A stretch of 64,000 bases of DNA from Multifurca ochricompacta (lineage: Eukaryota > Basidiomycota > Agaricomycetes > Russulales > Russulaceae), in assembly GCA_022496185.1 (NCBI GenBank), contig WTXG01000015.1:186001-250000 (forward strand), given 5' to 3'. How positions within the stretch are numbered: position 1 is the stretch's first letter; every line of letters begins with the position of its first letter. Position numbers and translations under genes: made by a program. Under the pieces are notes generated by a model. The model saw only the letters and a list, made by a program, of their open reading frames with translations, was not told the DNA's origin and ran no database searches. Shown here in pieces: positions 34,967-46,309 of this stretch.

Positions 34967-36509
34967 ATAATACTTTCTAAAAACGACTTGCAATCGGGGT
35001 TTTCAGAGAAGATTCAGAATGAATGATGTATAGAGCGGGGTTCATTTTCCTATCTCCTCTGGCGCCGTCGTAAAATGGAAAATAGGGGTGGGTTGGGGGG
35101 AAGAGGAGGGGGGAGGAGGTTTGCGCCTCCATAAAACTGGGCTAACTGGATGGCGATAAGCAAACGGGAAGGGTTCACTCGGCGGCCATCGAAAAAAGAG
35201 AAAACAAACCAAAAAAAGACGCTCTCCTTAGTGTTTTGCCCCAGCCATCTGTCCAATACGGGCGTACTCTGGTATGATTGATTGTTTCTCTTTTCCCTTT
35301 GTAATGCTCCCCCCCCCTGCGCTGTGACAAATGGGAAAGACACGACCATGTCACAAGTATAGATCCACGTTGTTGATTAGACTCTCAGCCACCGGTTGAG
35401 AAAGAGAGAGAGAAACCTCCCGTTGCGATTGTTTTATTTTTATTTATTTTCCTCCCAACCCCAAAGTCGTTGGCTGAGCAAAGCTTATCATGGAGGGGAA
35501 GCCCAACGATCACTACGCCGCTCTCAATAATTCTTTACGCTCCCGGAACGTCATACGTACGTAGTAGTAGTAGGCTGTACAGGGTTGCCGTCCTTCTTCT
35601 TCGTTATGTTGGTGGTGGTGGGGTATGCATGCATCCGCGATGACCGTGCAAGACTTGTTGTAATATCAAATTGGTACCTGTTAACGATATTGAATACAAC
35701 CTCGGTGAGAAAGAATAAATAATATCAAACAAAGATTGCTTCGGCAGCTGCTGAGTGGATTTCTTTATCTTCGAAATGAAATGAAATCAAGGAAGTGAGT
35801 GGCACCTTTAATATTAAAAAAAAAAAAAAAGAAGTTGGAACCGGTGGTAGGTTTAATTTTTACCCGATTAAGTTTTTTTGGAGGCGTTCCGCAGCGGCAC
35901 GCTCTTTTGGAACTTGCTCATTCGCGAAAAAACTCTGCGATAGCGGGCTAAAAGCCTTAGGCGGAACGTTGTCCCCACGCTAGGACAAGAAAGAAATGGA
36001 AACAAACGGCTCGTTGCAAAGTGGTGGGTTCCGCATGCTAAGGTGGTGCAATCCCCCCCTTTGCGCGCGCAAGCTAGCCCGAGCCAACCACGTGGTCTGG
36101 GTTGGGAAATGAACGCGTAACACGCACCGCACCGCACCGCACCGACACCGATGTAAATGAGAATATTGCGTCCGGATATTCATACATCTCGCAGGGCACC
36201 CGGGATATACCCATCCGTCCGCGGAGCCGCGCGTCAAAAGCGTAGACGCACAGGGTCCCGGGGCTGGCGCTCGTTCCTTGGGGGGTCGGTCGGTGCAGTG
36301 ATGCCAGTCAAGAACGCCAGTATGCGTGGGAATGATGCAGAGTAGGTACGTTGATTTTGCATAGGGCCGAAACAAAAGACCGCATGCCAGTCACTGGATT
36401 GGACTGGATTGGACTTGAGCTCTTCGGGCGATCGTACTTCCTCGGAGCAGAGGGGGAAAACCAAACCTGGTCAAATTGAGGGGTACAGCCCATTATTGTA
36501 TTCTACAAC

Positions 36510-39500
36510 CTAAACAAGTTCCACCTGCATCGTGTCAACTGTCTGGCCCGGATGAAAAAAGAAAATGGGCGCTCACATAGTTGCTAGGGAAAATACCCTT
36601 CCTACCTAGCGCATCAATACCTGAGGAATCATTAGTAAGGAAATGGCTGGCAATCTTTGCGCGCTGTAGCTTACCCTCCCACCATCCATCAGCGTAGTTC
36701 CGTCCGCCGGAGGGCCCACTTGTTAGCTCAATACGAGCGCTTTCCGAAACCTCCAATTCATCCGGACCCTGGGACTGGTAATCATACAACCCACGAACTT
36801 ACCGAAAAAAATATGAACCTCTCCGAATCGACCGAGTAATGGAGCCACTTACCGAATTGGCCAGAGCCAAGAGGGTGTCTAGTGCCTGACTCAGGCGCCT
36901 TTATTGCGTCAGCTGCCTCTATGTAAGAGGCTGGCACAAGCCCTCGACCACCGTCTTCGTCAACAACCTTCACCCAACCAGAACCATCATCTTCTTCGAC
37001 CACGCGTACAGTTGAACCCTCTAGCACGAATGGGTGGTTTGTTAGAATGGAAAGAACAGTAGCACGATACAATACAGGGAGAGAAAGAAAAACCGACCGT
37101 GCACGGCGAGTTCAAAAGGGGATGTAGGGGTAAATCGTAAATGACGCGAACAACGGGGAATTCCGCTTCCGAAGTAGTGCGAGGGCTGGTTTGCGTAAAG
37201 GAGGAGGCTGAGGGCGCTACTACTATCGAAGACACTGAAGAGCACGTGAGGGTGAGAGTTTTGATCCGAGTTGGGCAGAAGGCAGCCTCACCTATTGAAC
37301 TGCTTCTAGAAATAGTGGATGTGGATGTTGAACTCGGAACAAACTCCGAATCTCCCACTTTCTGCCGGACACCCCGAGCACCCGAACAGTCGGCTGCGAC
37401 CTGCCTATCCAATGGAATCATTCAGACCTCTGGCCAGAGTCATGAAAAACGCACCTTCAGCTCGCACTTGGAATGAACAGAGAGACCGCACGCTCTGCAC
37501 GTTTTACCCTGCTTGCTGAGTCCCCAAATGGACGTCTGTGTAGAAGGCCTTAGTCAAACCATAGGTGGTAAGATAACCACCCCACGCACAGCACAGTACC
37601 CGCATTCCGTGGGTATTGTGAAAGAGGAACTCTTGAACGAATGAGGGCTCTGGGAGCCCTCATCACCTGAAAAGGGCCATACAAAAAAATTAAAAGGGTG
37701 TTCTTTACCACACCTTCCTAAGCGCTTACCCCCAAGAGCCGACCCAACAATTCGAATTTCCGTCTCAAGAATCGACTGGGAAGTTTCGTACAACGTCACC
37801 TGATGCTGCGCGTCTAACAAACCCTGCCAAAGAAATTCCCGATGGTCATGGGTATTTCGGACTATAACAAAGGGAATGGTGACGTACATCAATAGCGTCA
37901 ACACTCCCCGACGAGGGATTTCCACTTCCCGCATTCACAAATGACATTCCTTGCTCTGCTTCTTTGCCTAATATCGGGAGGAGAAGGGATTGTAGGCATG
38001 CTCATGCCGGTCGAAACTCACGCACTTACTTTTGGCCTCGAGCAGAGGCTTTAATTCAAGTAATTTCGCGCGGGATCTTGAGAGCTTGTTCTGAAGAAAA
38101 ATCTTAGCGCCACCTTCAATATTAATATCTTCCTGCGATAAATCACGTTCACGCAAAATAATCATAGCATAGGAAGGCATTCATTTCGCTTACTGTATCA
38201 TAATGACTAGCGCAAGGCTCGAAACTCCAATCAGTGGGGGAACTGAAAGGACGCAGGTTATGTTCGATGAATAGGTTCTGGTCCTTCTTGGGATCGACCT
38301 CTGTGAGCGCGGCGTCAACAACAGAGACGTGTTCCTTCAGAGTGTCTTGATGACCGAGCTGAAGCGTCTGCGCATGGCGAAGTACAGTCACGGCATTGGT
38401 GATGTAGTTGGACTGGAGGTGCTCTACATTTTGTCAGCGGCTTACTACCGACGAAGCAAGAATATCCTGACGATGTTGCTTATTTGGAAATTAGGTTTCA
38501 ACCCGCCCATGGAAGGAAAAAGTCCTCTTACATTCTCTACTCTGGTTAAGTCCTCCGTGTAAAACCTATCTTTCACGTAGTTGGCAACGGCAGTGGAGAT
38601 GATGTAAACACTTTGTCCAAGTAAATTCGGGTCTGGATTTGGTGTAGCACATATATAGTAATGTTATGAACTCACTTCTTCGCATTGTGCATGTCTACTA
38701 TCTGTTGTTGATATTGCTTTGCAGCGCGACTGGAATGCTTGTCATCATGCGCTCGTTCCTAGAAATAGATGGTCAGCATCATCCAGAGTGTTAAGAAAGG
38801 GTTCCAGAACCTGCTTCTGGCGATAAGTCTCGACCTCTGCGCACTCTTCGTCATACTGGTCTGGATAAGCATGACCGGGAACATGGCTTTCGATAGTGCC
38901 TGCATACCTTCAGTTTACTCTATATGTAGACGAAGGTAAGTGGGTGGAAAAGACGTCAGTTAAGAGATCGCACCTTGGAACGATTACTATAGATGCGGTC
39001 CCTATCCGCCAGAACCTTCTGGTAGAATTGCGCTTGCTGGATGGTCTACTTGGAAAACCATGACAGAAAATAGCAAAATTCGCGACTTGCCTTCTTTCTA
39101 TGACCCTCATTTTTCCGCGCTAACGAAGCCAATACGCCAACAACTTGTACGTTTAGCGCGTCTGCGAGGTTGAGATGTTCCTGTTGAGAATTCACAAATG
39201 ACGCAATTATCTTGGAGTATGCATTTTCCAAGGTACTGTGTCCCCAGATTAGAGTGTGCGCAAGTAAGCGATAAGCGAGGGATCGAGACTCACCTCTGAA
39301 CAAGCGTCTCTTCGTTCCAAGGTTTAAACGGTTCATCCCCAACCACTGCGAACGCCATCTTCTTGTTCTTCTTGTCGACGGCCTTCTGGGAGAGGGCCAG
39401 CAATTTCGCAGCATAATCTCGTTCGAGGGTCGCTCGTTCACGGTACAGTTCTCGAATCTGACACATGAGGGCTCGCACAAGGATGGGGGTGGGCTTGAAA

Positions 39501-39658
39501 GGTGCAAGTACTTACGTCGCTAATTATGTCGGCTTGTGCGTCCGATAGGTTTGCCACACGATCTACCTGATCCTGAGCGATGCGTGAGCCCTATAGCCAT
39601 GTATGGATTACACGATGGATGATATGTGTGATACCGGAAGACTCTCTCCATACGACAT
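36510..39658 (-). CDS. BZZ1: BZZ1-like actin-polymerisation adaptor (F-BAR + two SH3), multi-exon
   Basis: BZZ1 binds membranes through an F-BAR domain and recruits WASP/Arp2/3 regulators through SH3 domains at endocytic actin patches. The first exon (39658-39635) encodes MSYGESLP; the next contains VDRVANLSDAQADIISD. The FCH/F-BAR region follows: IRELYRERATLERDYAAKLL, AFAVVGDEPFKPWNEETLV, ENAYSKIIASFVNSQQEHLN and VVGVLASLARKNEGHRKK, then YDEECAEVETYRQKQ, and VLRHAQTLQLGHQDTLKEHV. SH3-1 has EGSTVRVVEEDDGSGWVKVV and GLVPASYIE. SH3-2 has NYADGWWEGKL and KGIFPSNY, ending in a tiny exon VELV and a stop at 36510-36512. One intron (39046-39090) starts with GC. The first SH3 strand after VRVIYDF slips frame at 37132-37134 and needs one extra T on the coding strand. 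Confidence 0.88.
39046..39090 (-). other. Non-canonical GC-AG intron in BZZ1
   Basis: On the coding strand the exon ends ...AGAAAGAAG and the intron begins GCAAGTCG and ends CAAGTAG. Splicing here joins EGHRKK to IQQAQFYQKVLADRDRIYS in frame. No GT donor near the junction gives the same join. GC donors with a strong AAGT context are the known minor class. Confidence 0.75.
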
Positions 39659-42498
39659 GGCCGCTGACTGTAACCGTGTCCTTCCTATCCGTTTAGTTTA
39701 CTGACGCAACGTTCCAAAGAAAGAAACTCCCTCAACTCGTCTGCTGCACACATGTCAGCAATATATTGCGCACCGGGTGAATCGAAAAGTTAATCGACAC
39801 GTACCAGTGAGTCAATTGCTCGTAATGTTGTTGTTAGAGCAAGCAAGAAGACGACATCGCAAATTCGATATTATTACATCATCGTCACTCAATGACAGGG
39901 CGTGCTCATCTGGCTCAGGCTCAATGGTAAGTGAGGAGAAGAACATAACATTCAATTAGCCTACATCCCCTGGGCCGGACAAGCGGAAACAATCCATGGC
40001 AACAACATTTATCTACGCGATTATATCCTCCAACTAGAGAGAAAAATTTAGGCCAATGGCGAAAATAGTTGTAGGGGTGCTGCGCAGAACCAACCCCAAA
40101 GTGTGAGTGCATGAACAAGGTCTCCAGGCTCGCGCAGGCAATTTTTTTCTGTGTGATCCGGTTGCGCTCAAGAGTGAGTAACAAGACAACGCGGTGGGCG
40201 GCGGCGATAGTTTTTGTTTATAATGTTTCACTCCCTCCTTCCCCCAAAACACGTTGCTCACGTGCACACGCAAGCCAAAAATTTCACATGAAACCTCCCC
40301 CCACCCTACCCCGGAAAATGATGATGACGATGATTGATGATGATTGATGATGATGATGGTTATTAGAATGAAGAGGGGAGGGAGGGAGGGGGGGGGGATA
40401 ATGCGGGTCCGATCACCTATCCGCTTGGGCTTGGGAAAACAAAGGACAGGTAATGGGGGGGATGGAGGGGCTGTTCGAAAATATATTACAAAAGGAGCCC
40501 AAGAGAGCGCGTATCCAACACCGAAAACGTTTCCCACACAACCTTCAATTATGAGCGGTCGCCGCAGGCAGGAACATGTCACGTTGATACCGGAAATTTG
40601 ATTGCGTGGCGCGAATGAGGGCCCTTCATTTTACGTTGCAACGAGACGAGGGACTCTTGAGCCCCCCCTCCCCCCCCTGCGGCCCATGCCATAAACATGG
40701 CGTTGTCAATTCTATAACTCAATATGAGAGTGGTAAAATGAACGGGGCTGGTGGGGTCAACTGACCTTTCAACGACCGCAAGCGATTCTGCACCGCTGTG
40801 GCAAATAGCATAGCATAAATAAACGCCGCGCGCACTTTACGAAAGCCTGACTGGACTGACAAACGGGCGGTCAACACTTGTCGATGGCCGATGAACACGA
40901 GGGAGACTGAAAAACCGGCACGTCTTTAACACCCTGCGAAAGCACATGCTAATCGGTAGCGGCGCCGGTTATTTAACGCATGGCTCTCACTTATAAGACA
41001 CGCAGAGGGGTCAGATTCATTATTGTCCGACGCCGGCGCCAAGAAAAATAAACCGAGGCTGCCAAGAATTGAATTGAATTAGAGAAAGCGAAAAGACAAT
41101 GTTGCGGGGGCGAAAGTGGAGAGGTTATATAAGATAAATAAATAGTTATACAATGCTGAAGCGCGCATGGTCGAGCAGGAAAATGATGAGGATGAGTATG
41201 AGTATGTGAGGGGACAGGAACGGGTGCTGCTGTATGACTGCCATTTTCTATGAGCGTCCAGGGGTCAGATCGATCACTCACACTCACCCTCATCCTCACC
41301 CTGAAACCGACAGGCTGGGCTGGGGAGGGGAATTCGGTCGGCAGCCTGAGCCTGGGAATACATTTATTATCTCAAATAAATTCGCTGAAATTGCGGAACC
41401 ACCCCGATTTTACAGAATGATGATGATGATGATAATGATGAGTGAAAGGTCTCGAGCGTAGCAACTTTTATTTATTTATTTTTTATATTTAATTAATTAA
41501 ACTTTTAGCTACGTTCTGCTGGAGGCCAAAGGTGGTAGTGTGGTAGTAGATGGGGGCGTCTTCTTCGTACTTTCGTTACTTCAATCAGATGATGATGATG
41601 GGTAAACCGGATATAACCGAGAGATTAGATTGCCTTTCTTTGTTTTTGTATCGGGCAGCAGGCAGCAGAGATTATCATCAACAACCGAACTCACATCGCC
41701 AAATTATCCGGCGGTTTCGGCTTTTACAACCAACGCTCTAACAATGAGCCTCATGGTGCGTGCATTTCACGCTAACAGACGGGGATTATATACTATATAT
41801 TCCTCGTGTGGCTTGACATAGTGGCCTGCCAGCTTCCTCGAGGACATTCTTTTGCTGCACGTATGAATGAATGGGTAAGCAAATGATACCTTGTGAGTTA
41901 TTCGCGAACGCTTGTCTCACTGCCTTGTAACAGAACGCTTCCCCCCATTCTCAGAGCCTTCTGGGGCGTTCCCCGTGATCTCAATTTTAACCCTATTTAT
42001 TTTTTTTCTCTCTCAGTGACCATGGGCGCCAACGTCCCCAAGGTGCTCACGGCATCATGACTCTCTGGGTTCTTTAGGTACCTCAGTCTCCTCCGGAGAC
42101 TAGTCCAGAGACCGTCTCCGTAGTCTGCGGCCCGCCTAATGTCCATCATCCATCTTGATCCCTTTTTTTTTTTTTTTGGCTTTTTCATCGTAACTACGGC
42201 ATCGCGCGTGCACCTCCCCGTTTCCGCCGCGCCTCGTCCGAATTGCAAGACTACCCGTCCCCCTGGGGCAATTCTCTTGTACGGTGACGCGCGCTGTCCG
42301 CACACTCATGGGGCACACATCATGTAAGTACCCTCTCCATGTATAAAAGCAACCCTTGTTTTCCGTCTCTTAATCCTCCGTCAAACGGTCGCGTCCCTCC
42401 TCCTCCTCCTCTTCCTCCTCAGCCACCATACCTCCCTTCCTCCACTCTCCCGCAGACCTCTTGGGATCTCTCTAACGCTCACGAACCTCTACGCCACA
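39659..42498. other. Intergenic region without a recognised gene
   Basis: Nearly 2.9 kb with GAT/ATG repeats (40318-40360 and 41417-41440), poly-T and scattered short frames. The last 150 bases before 42499 are CT-rich (TCCTCCTCCTCCTCTTCC), as expected for the leader of the next gene. No RNA gene or mobile element recognised. Confidence 0.5.
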
Positions 42499-43076
42499 AT
42501 GTATAAATTGACTTGGATACTATTTGCACTCTTCGCTCTCATCCTTCCCATCCTCGCTGCACCTGTACCCGTACCTGAGGAAGACTCGGAGCTGGAGAAG
42601 CGCGTCACTCATAGTGGCAGGGTACGCGTCTATGAGACACCTCCTTGCTCATACAATGGTGACCTTCCCAATGTATAGGGAACCTGGTACTACCCTGGCC
42701 TTGGCAATTGTGGTGGAACAAACAATCAGGACCAATTGGTGGTCGCGATGCCAAAGAGCATGTATGATCGTAATGGAGGAAGCAATTGTTGGCAGGTGTG
42801 ATAATGTTCTTCATCCTTTCCGTTTAGGATTGTCTAATGGTTTCTGTATAGTGGATCCAGATACATTCGGGTGGCAAGTCCGTCAGAGCACAGATGGTTG
42901 ACAGCTGCCCAGGCTGTGGTCCCAGTGATCTTGGTGAGCAATCGTGCTATGGACAGATGTTATAGCCTGGGTTGACGAGATGCCTTTTGGCAGACATGTC
43001 CCCTGCGACGTTTCAAGCACTAGCCTCACTTGACGTTGGTGTAATCAATATTCAATGGAATTTTCTGAAGAAGTGA
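42499..43076 (+). CDS. Secreted RlpA-like/expansin-like double-psi beta-barrel protein, 4 exons
   Basis: A small extracellular protein of the RlpA-like (barwin/expansin-related) barrel family common in basidiomycetes; roles proposed for the family are in cell-wall or plant-wall interaction. The first exon encodes a signal peptide, MYKLTWILFALFALILPILA, then APVPVPEEDSELEKR, a Kex2-type dibasic site. The barrel follows: GTWYYPGLGNCGGTNNQDQL, VVAMPKSMYD, NCWQ, then SVRAQMVDSCPGCGPSDLD and MSPATFQALASLDVGVINI, ending WNFLKK. Introns fit at 42622-42677, 42796-42851 and 42934-42993. Cysteines are spaced as in RlpA-like fungal proteins. The gene is complete and in frame throughout. Confidence 0.88.
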
Positions 43077-45602
43077 TGGTCCGCCTTGATCGATTATCCT
43101 CTGGCAGGAGACGTGTGCGACACGGCACGCGCGTACACACCATTCCAACGACTCGGCACTACCTACCCTATGCATTCACGATATTCTCTTTCCTATATTT
43201 CACGATCTCGGCCCGTCCTATGATGCCCTTAGATTATGATACTACAGCCTCTGGTCAGGCGATTACTGCGCCGACTCTTATTTATTATCTTGATGTCGTG
43301 TCTTTCTGTTTACTTACTTGCTAGATGTGGGTTCTGGAGCGGCTTTAGCATTTTTCGGGTAGTGTGGGTGTTTTTTTTTGTCGTTGACGTACTTGTAGTT
43401 TGCAGATTACATGAAAGTGTGGCATAGAAGAAGTCAAAATGAGAAATGAATGTGTAAAACGATGTCTTGGTTCCAAGTGTGTGTGTGTGCCATCGCTTAG
43501 CTCGCGACCTTCTCAACCTTTTCTTTCGCGGGCATGGTGTATTCCTCATAACGGCATCATCAATAATTATTTCTCGCGCTCCGTTATGGCGTTCTGCCCG
43601 GCCGGTGCCTGCCGAGGAAGGCCACCTCAATTCCGCGGCGAGCTCATTTCCTTTTCTTTCCCACCGACCCTTCACTCCACCACATACACCTCCTCCGAAA
43701 CCTTCGCATGACTTGCCCTCTCTGGGTTCGCGTTAAGCACTCACAGACAGCTTCATGGACTTATGCACTCTCCCGCGACATATTCGATTACGTGTCTGCC
43801 AGGAAGGGGGGGCTAGTACTTGTCTCGGTTTCTGCCTTCTTGATTACCTGCCTTGCTTGGAATCATGCAAATGGGGGGAGGGGGGGGTGTATGCATGTTT
43901 GTTGTGAAAACCCTGCAAGGGCTCAAAAATTTCGGGGGGAGGAGGGGGAGTTATCTTCCTCGCATCGCACTCCGTATGATCTACCATTTCTTCCCCTAAA
44001 AAGTTGTTTCACGGTGTTTGTTGGCCCAACAAATAATCCTAAATGTTCGGATCGCCGCCACGAACAAGGCGGTGCTCTTGCTTTTGGCCTCGTGGTTCAA
44101 TATGCCTACCAAGTCTCCACTTGCGCCACATGCAACAACTATCATCACCAGCATCACTTGTCAAGAGTCTCTCTCTCACGGTGGCGTAATCCAGAAAGAA
44201 ATCTCGAACCTCTCTTACGGCCAAAAAGGGCCTTCGCTTCCATCAACTGGTACATAAGTGATATCAATCCTACATGGTGGCTAGGAGGGAGGGACTAGGC
44301 CGGCGTGGCGCCTGTTGCTTTCTGATGCCATAAGATCCTTCAGACTTCTGACGGTTCTCGGTATCTCTCACATCTGGAAGCCAAACACCTCTCTGGAGAA
44401 TTATTATCATTAGCCGAACTCCTCTGAACCTGCTCTAGCCCAACCTCCGACTCATGTAGAACCACCAACCATGTGAAGAAAGTGTTACTCTTTATTTTCT
44501 TGGGTGCTCGCGTAGAAATGGCTCATACATTTCCGCTAAAGAGATTTAGATTTCGAGGAAGAGGGGGTAAAAACCAAAAAGAAAAAGGAAAAAAGAAAAA
44601 AGAAAAAGAAAAAAAATACCCCATCAAATGTTCTTTCGGTCTCGGTCTCGCTGACACGTGACGACGGAAATTCTTCGACTTGTCATTTTTGATTTTTTGT
44701 TTCTTCTTCACAGCAACTCCTTCGAAGACCGAATTTGATTGATATCGGCCTAGTTCTTCGACTTGTGCCCCCTAAAAAATTTGCGGCATTGGGTCCGCTT
44801 CGTGCGCAGCTCGCGATCACGCACAAACAACCTCTCTTTCTCTTTCTCTTTCTCTCACTCTGTATGTATAACTGTTTCCCGCGGGCTGGACTTACATATT
44901 TCACCCTGCTTGGCCTCCTCCGCGGTGCTATTCGGCTCAATGGGAAGATTTGGGGTTGTAAGTAGAAAATAGACACAAACGGATCTGATTCCCGGCATCG
45001 ACATCGATCACTTCTCGAACAGACGGATCAGAATTGTTTTTTTTTATTTTTATTTATTTAGTTGATGCCTGCTTAGATCCTAGAGACGGCGGGGGGTGAG
45101 TGGGGGTGGGTGAGTGCGAGGGCGGGAGGGTGCGGACGATGGGGGTCGAGGTCTTCAATCAATCTCTCTCGGTTTCCATAACGTTAGTTGCTTTAACCTG
45201 CCTTGCTAGTGACGTCACTTGAACGGCCCACCCGAAAGACTCGCCCCGTCCAATCACCCTTTGTGCCTTTGGAGGTGTATGTATGTATGTATGTATCGTA
45301 TGTATTGTATGTATTTATGGTTGACCCATTGCATGGTATGCACGCGGACCGACCAACATCCCATCCACCTTATCTGAACGATTCTCCGATTTGCTGGGAA
45401 GAAAGGGCTTGTTGGTTAGTTTGTTTTTTTATCCTCTCTCTCTTTACTCCTTTAAGCTTTTGTTTGACTTGCTCTCTCGCTCTCGTTCATGATCAAGTCG
45501 TCATTCGTTCGTGGGCCCGTCTCGACCGTTTTGCAAGCCAAACATCCATCAAACATGCTCATGTTTCTGTCTACCGTCCATCGTCCCACTGTCCACCGTC
45601 CC

Positions 45603-45636
45603 AAGTCCCGAGTCCCAAGTCCCGAGTCCCAAGTCC
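45603..45636. repeat. AAGTCCCGAGTCCC minisatellite
   Basis: Two and a half copies of a 14-bp unit made of two related 7-mers (AAGTCCC and GAGTCCC), preceded by CCATCGTCCCACTGTCCACC variants. Confidence 0.8.
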
Positions 45637-45741
45637 GTGTCCACATCCGAGATGTTCGTGCGTGCGTGCAATAAAGCAGCCGAGGCGGAACCGTGTTAAA
45701 CCAAAAAAGAAAGGAAAAAAAAACTCCTTTACACAACCATT

Positions 45742-45783
45742 CATGCTGTACTTGTACGTTATGTGTACAGCATGTACAGCATG
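45742..45783. repeat. Inverted repeat with duplicated right arm
   Basis: CATGCTGTAC (45742-45751) is the exact reverse complement of GTACAGCATG, which occurs twice in overlapping tandem at 45765-45774 and 45774-45783. Alternative stem-loops with 13- or 22-nt loops are possible. Confidence 0.7.
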
Positions 45784-46098
45784 CTAAGCATAAGTCAACC
45801 CGTTTATTTATTAATTCGCCACGGGTATCCGGACGGACATAAGCTTGTTCGAGTTGTTTATATTAGCCGAGAACGGAAGGGGTGTCTTTTTTTTTTTTGA
45901 ATAGCACCGATTTAAATGCTGCTGGAAGGTTATAGGCCTCTGCTAGAGGATGACGCTTCAAGTTCGCCCATATCTAATCGGAGGTGATGGTTTCTCGTTT
46001 CGTTCTCGTTCATTCATTTCATTCATTCAAAACACGTGTAGCTGGATACAAACTAAACCAAATATGATGTGTGTGCGTGCATGCAATGGATGGATGGA

Positions 46099-46178
46099 TG
46101 TACGTATGTATGCATGTATGTATGCATGTATGTATGTATGTGTGTATGTATATGTGTGTATGTGTATGTATGTATGTA
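46099..46178. repeat. ATGT-type microsatellite
   Basis: Imperfect tandem TATG/TGTA units over about 80 bp in the 3' flank of RIF1. Confidence 0.85.
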
Positions 46179-46309
46179 CAGATGGGAGTGGGGGATGTGG
46201 GGAGAGTGAAAGAAGGGTCAACATTATATTCCTCCAAAAACAGATAATGCAAAAACCCATCCAAGACACGACCAACTCTCTTCTCTTCTCTCAAACAAAC
46301 AAACATGGG

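Larger units (their letters stand above)
33606..36509. other. Gene-poor region with microsatellites
   Basis: About 2.9 kb without a supported gene. It contains GT-rich (33975-34010), GATT (34294-34322), GCGT (34565-34590), TTGTCC (34829-34868) and CA (34940-34966) simple repeats, a poly-A at 35817-35831 and a CCGCA tract (36125-36142). The minus-strand BZZ1 gene ends at 36510. No RNA gene recognised. Confidence 0.5.
43077..46309. other. 3.2-kb region without a supported gene
   Basis: Open frames up to about 195 codons (43708-44298, 45203-45787) have no recognisable domain, and I cannot build a spliced gene. Simple repeats are frequent: GTAT (45273-45310), a 14-bp AAGTCCCGAGTCCC minisatellite (45603-45636) and an ATGT tract (46099-46178). 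Because homopolymer errors occur throughout the window, a small broken gene here could have escaped notice. Confidence 0.45.

Noticed and set aside
38600..39000. Apparent frameshifts in BZZ1 around the middle of the F-BAR region
   Set aside because: Alternative acceptors (after GACCAG before YDEEC, and after GACAAAG before VYIISTAV) join all exons in phase, so no sequence error is needed there.
43708..44298. 196-codon plus-strand frame
   Set aside because: Contains a G-run-derived stretch, shows no domain and has no supporting splice or homologous features.
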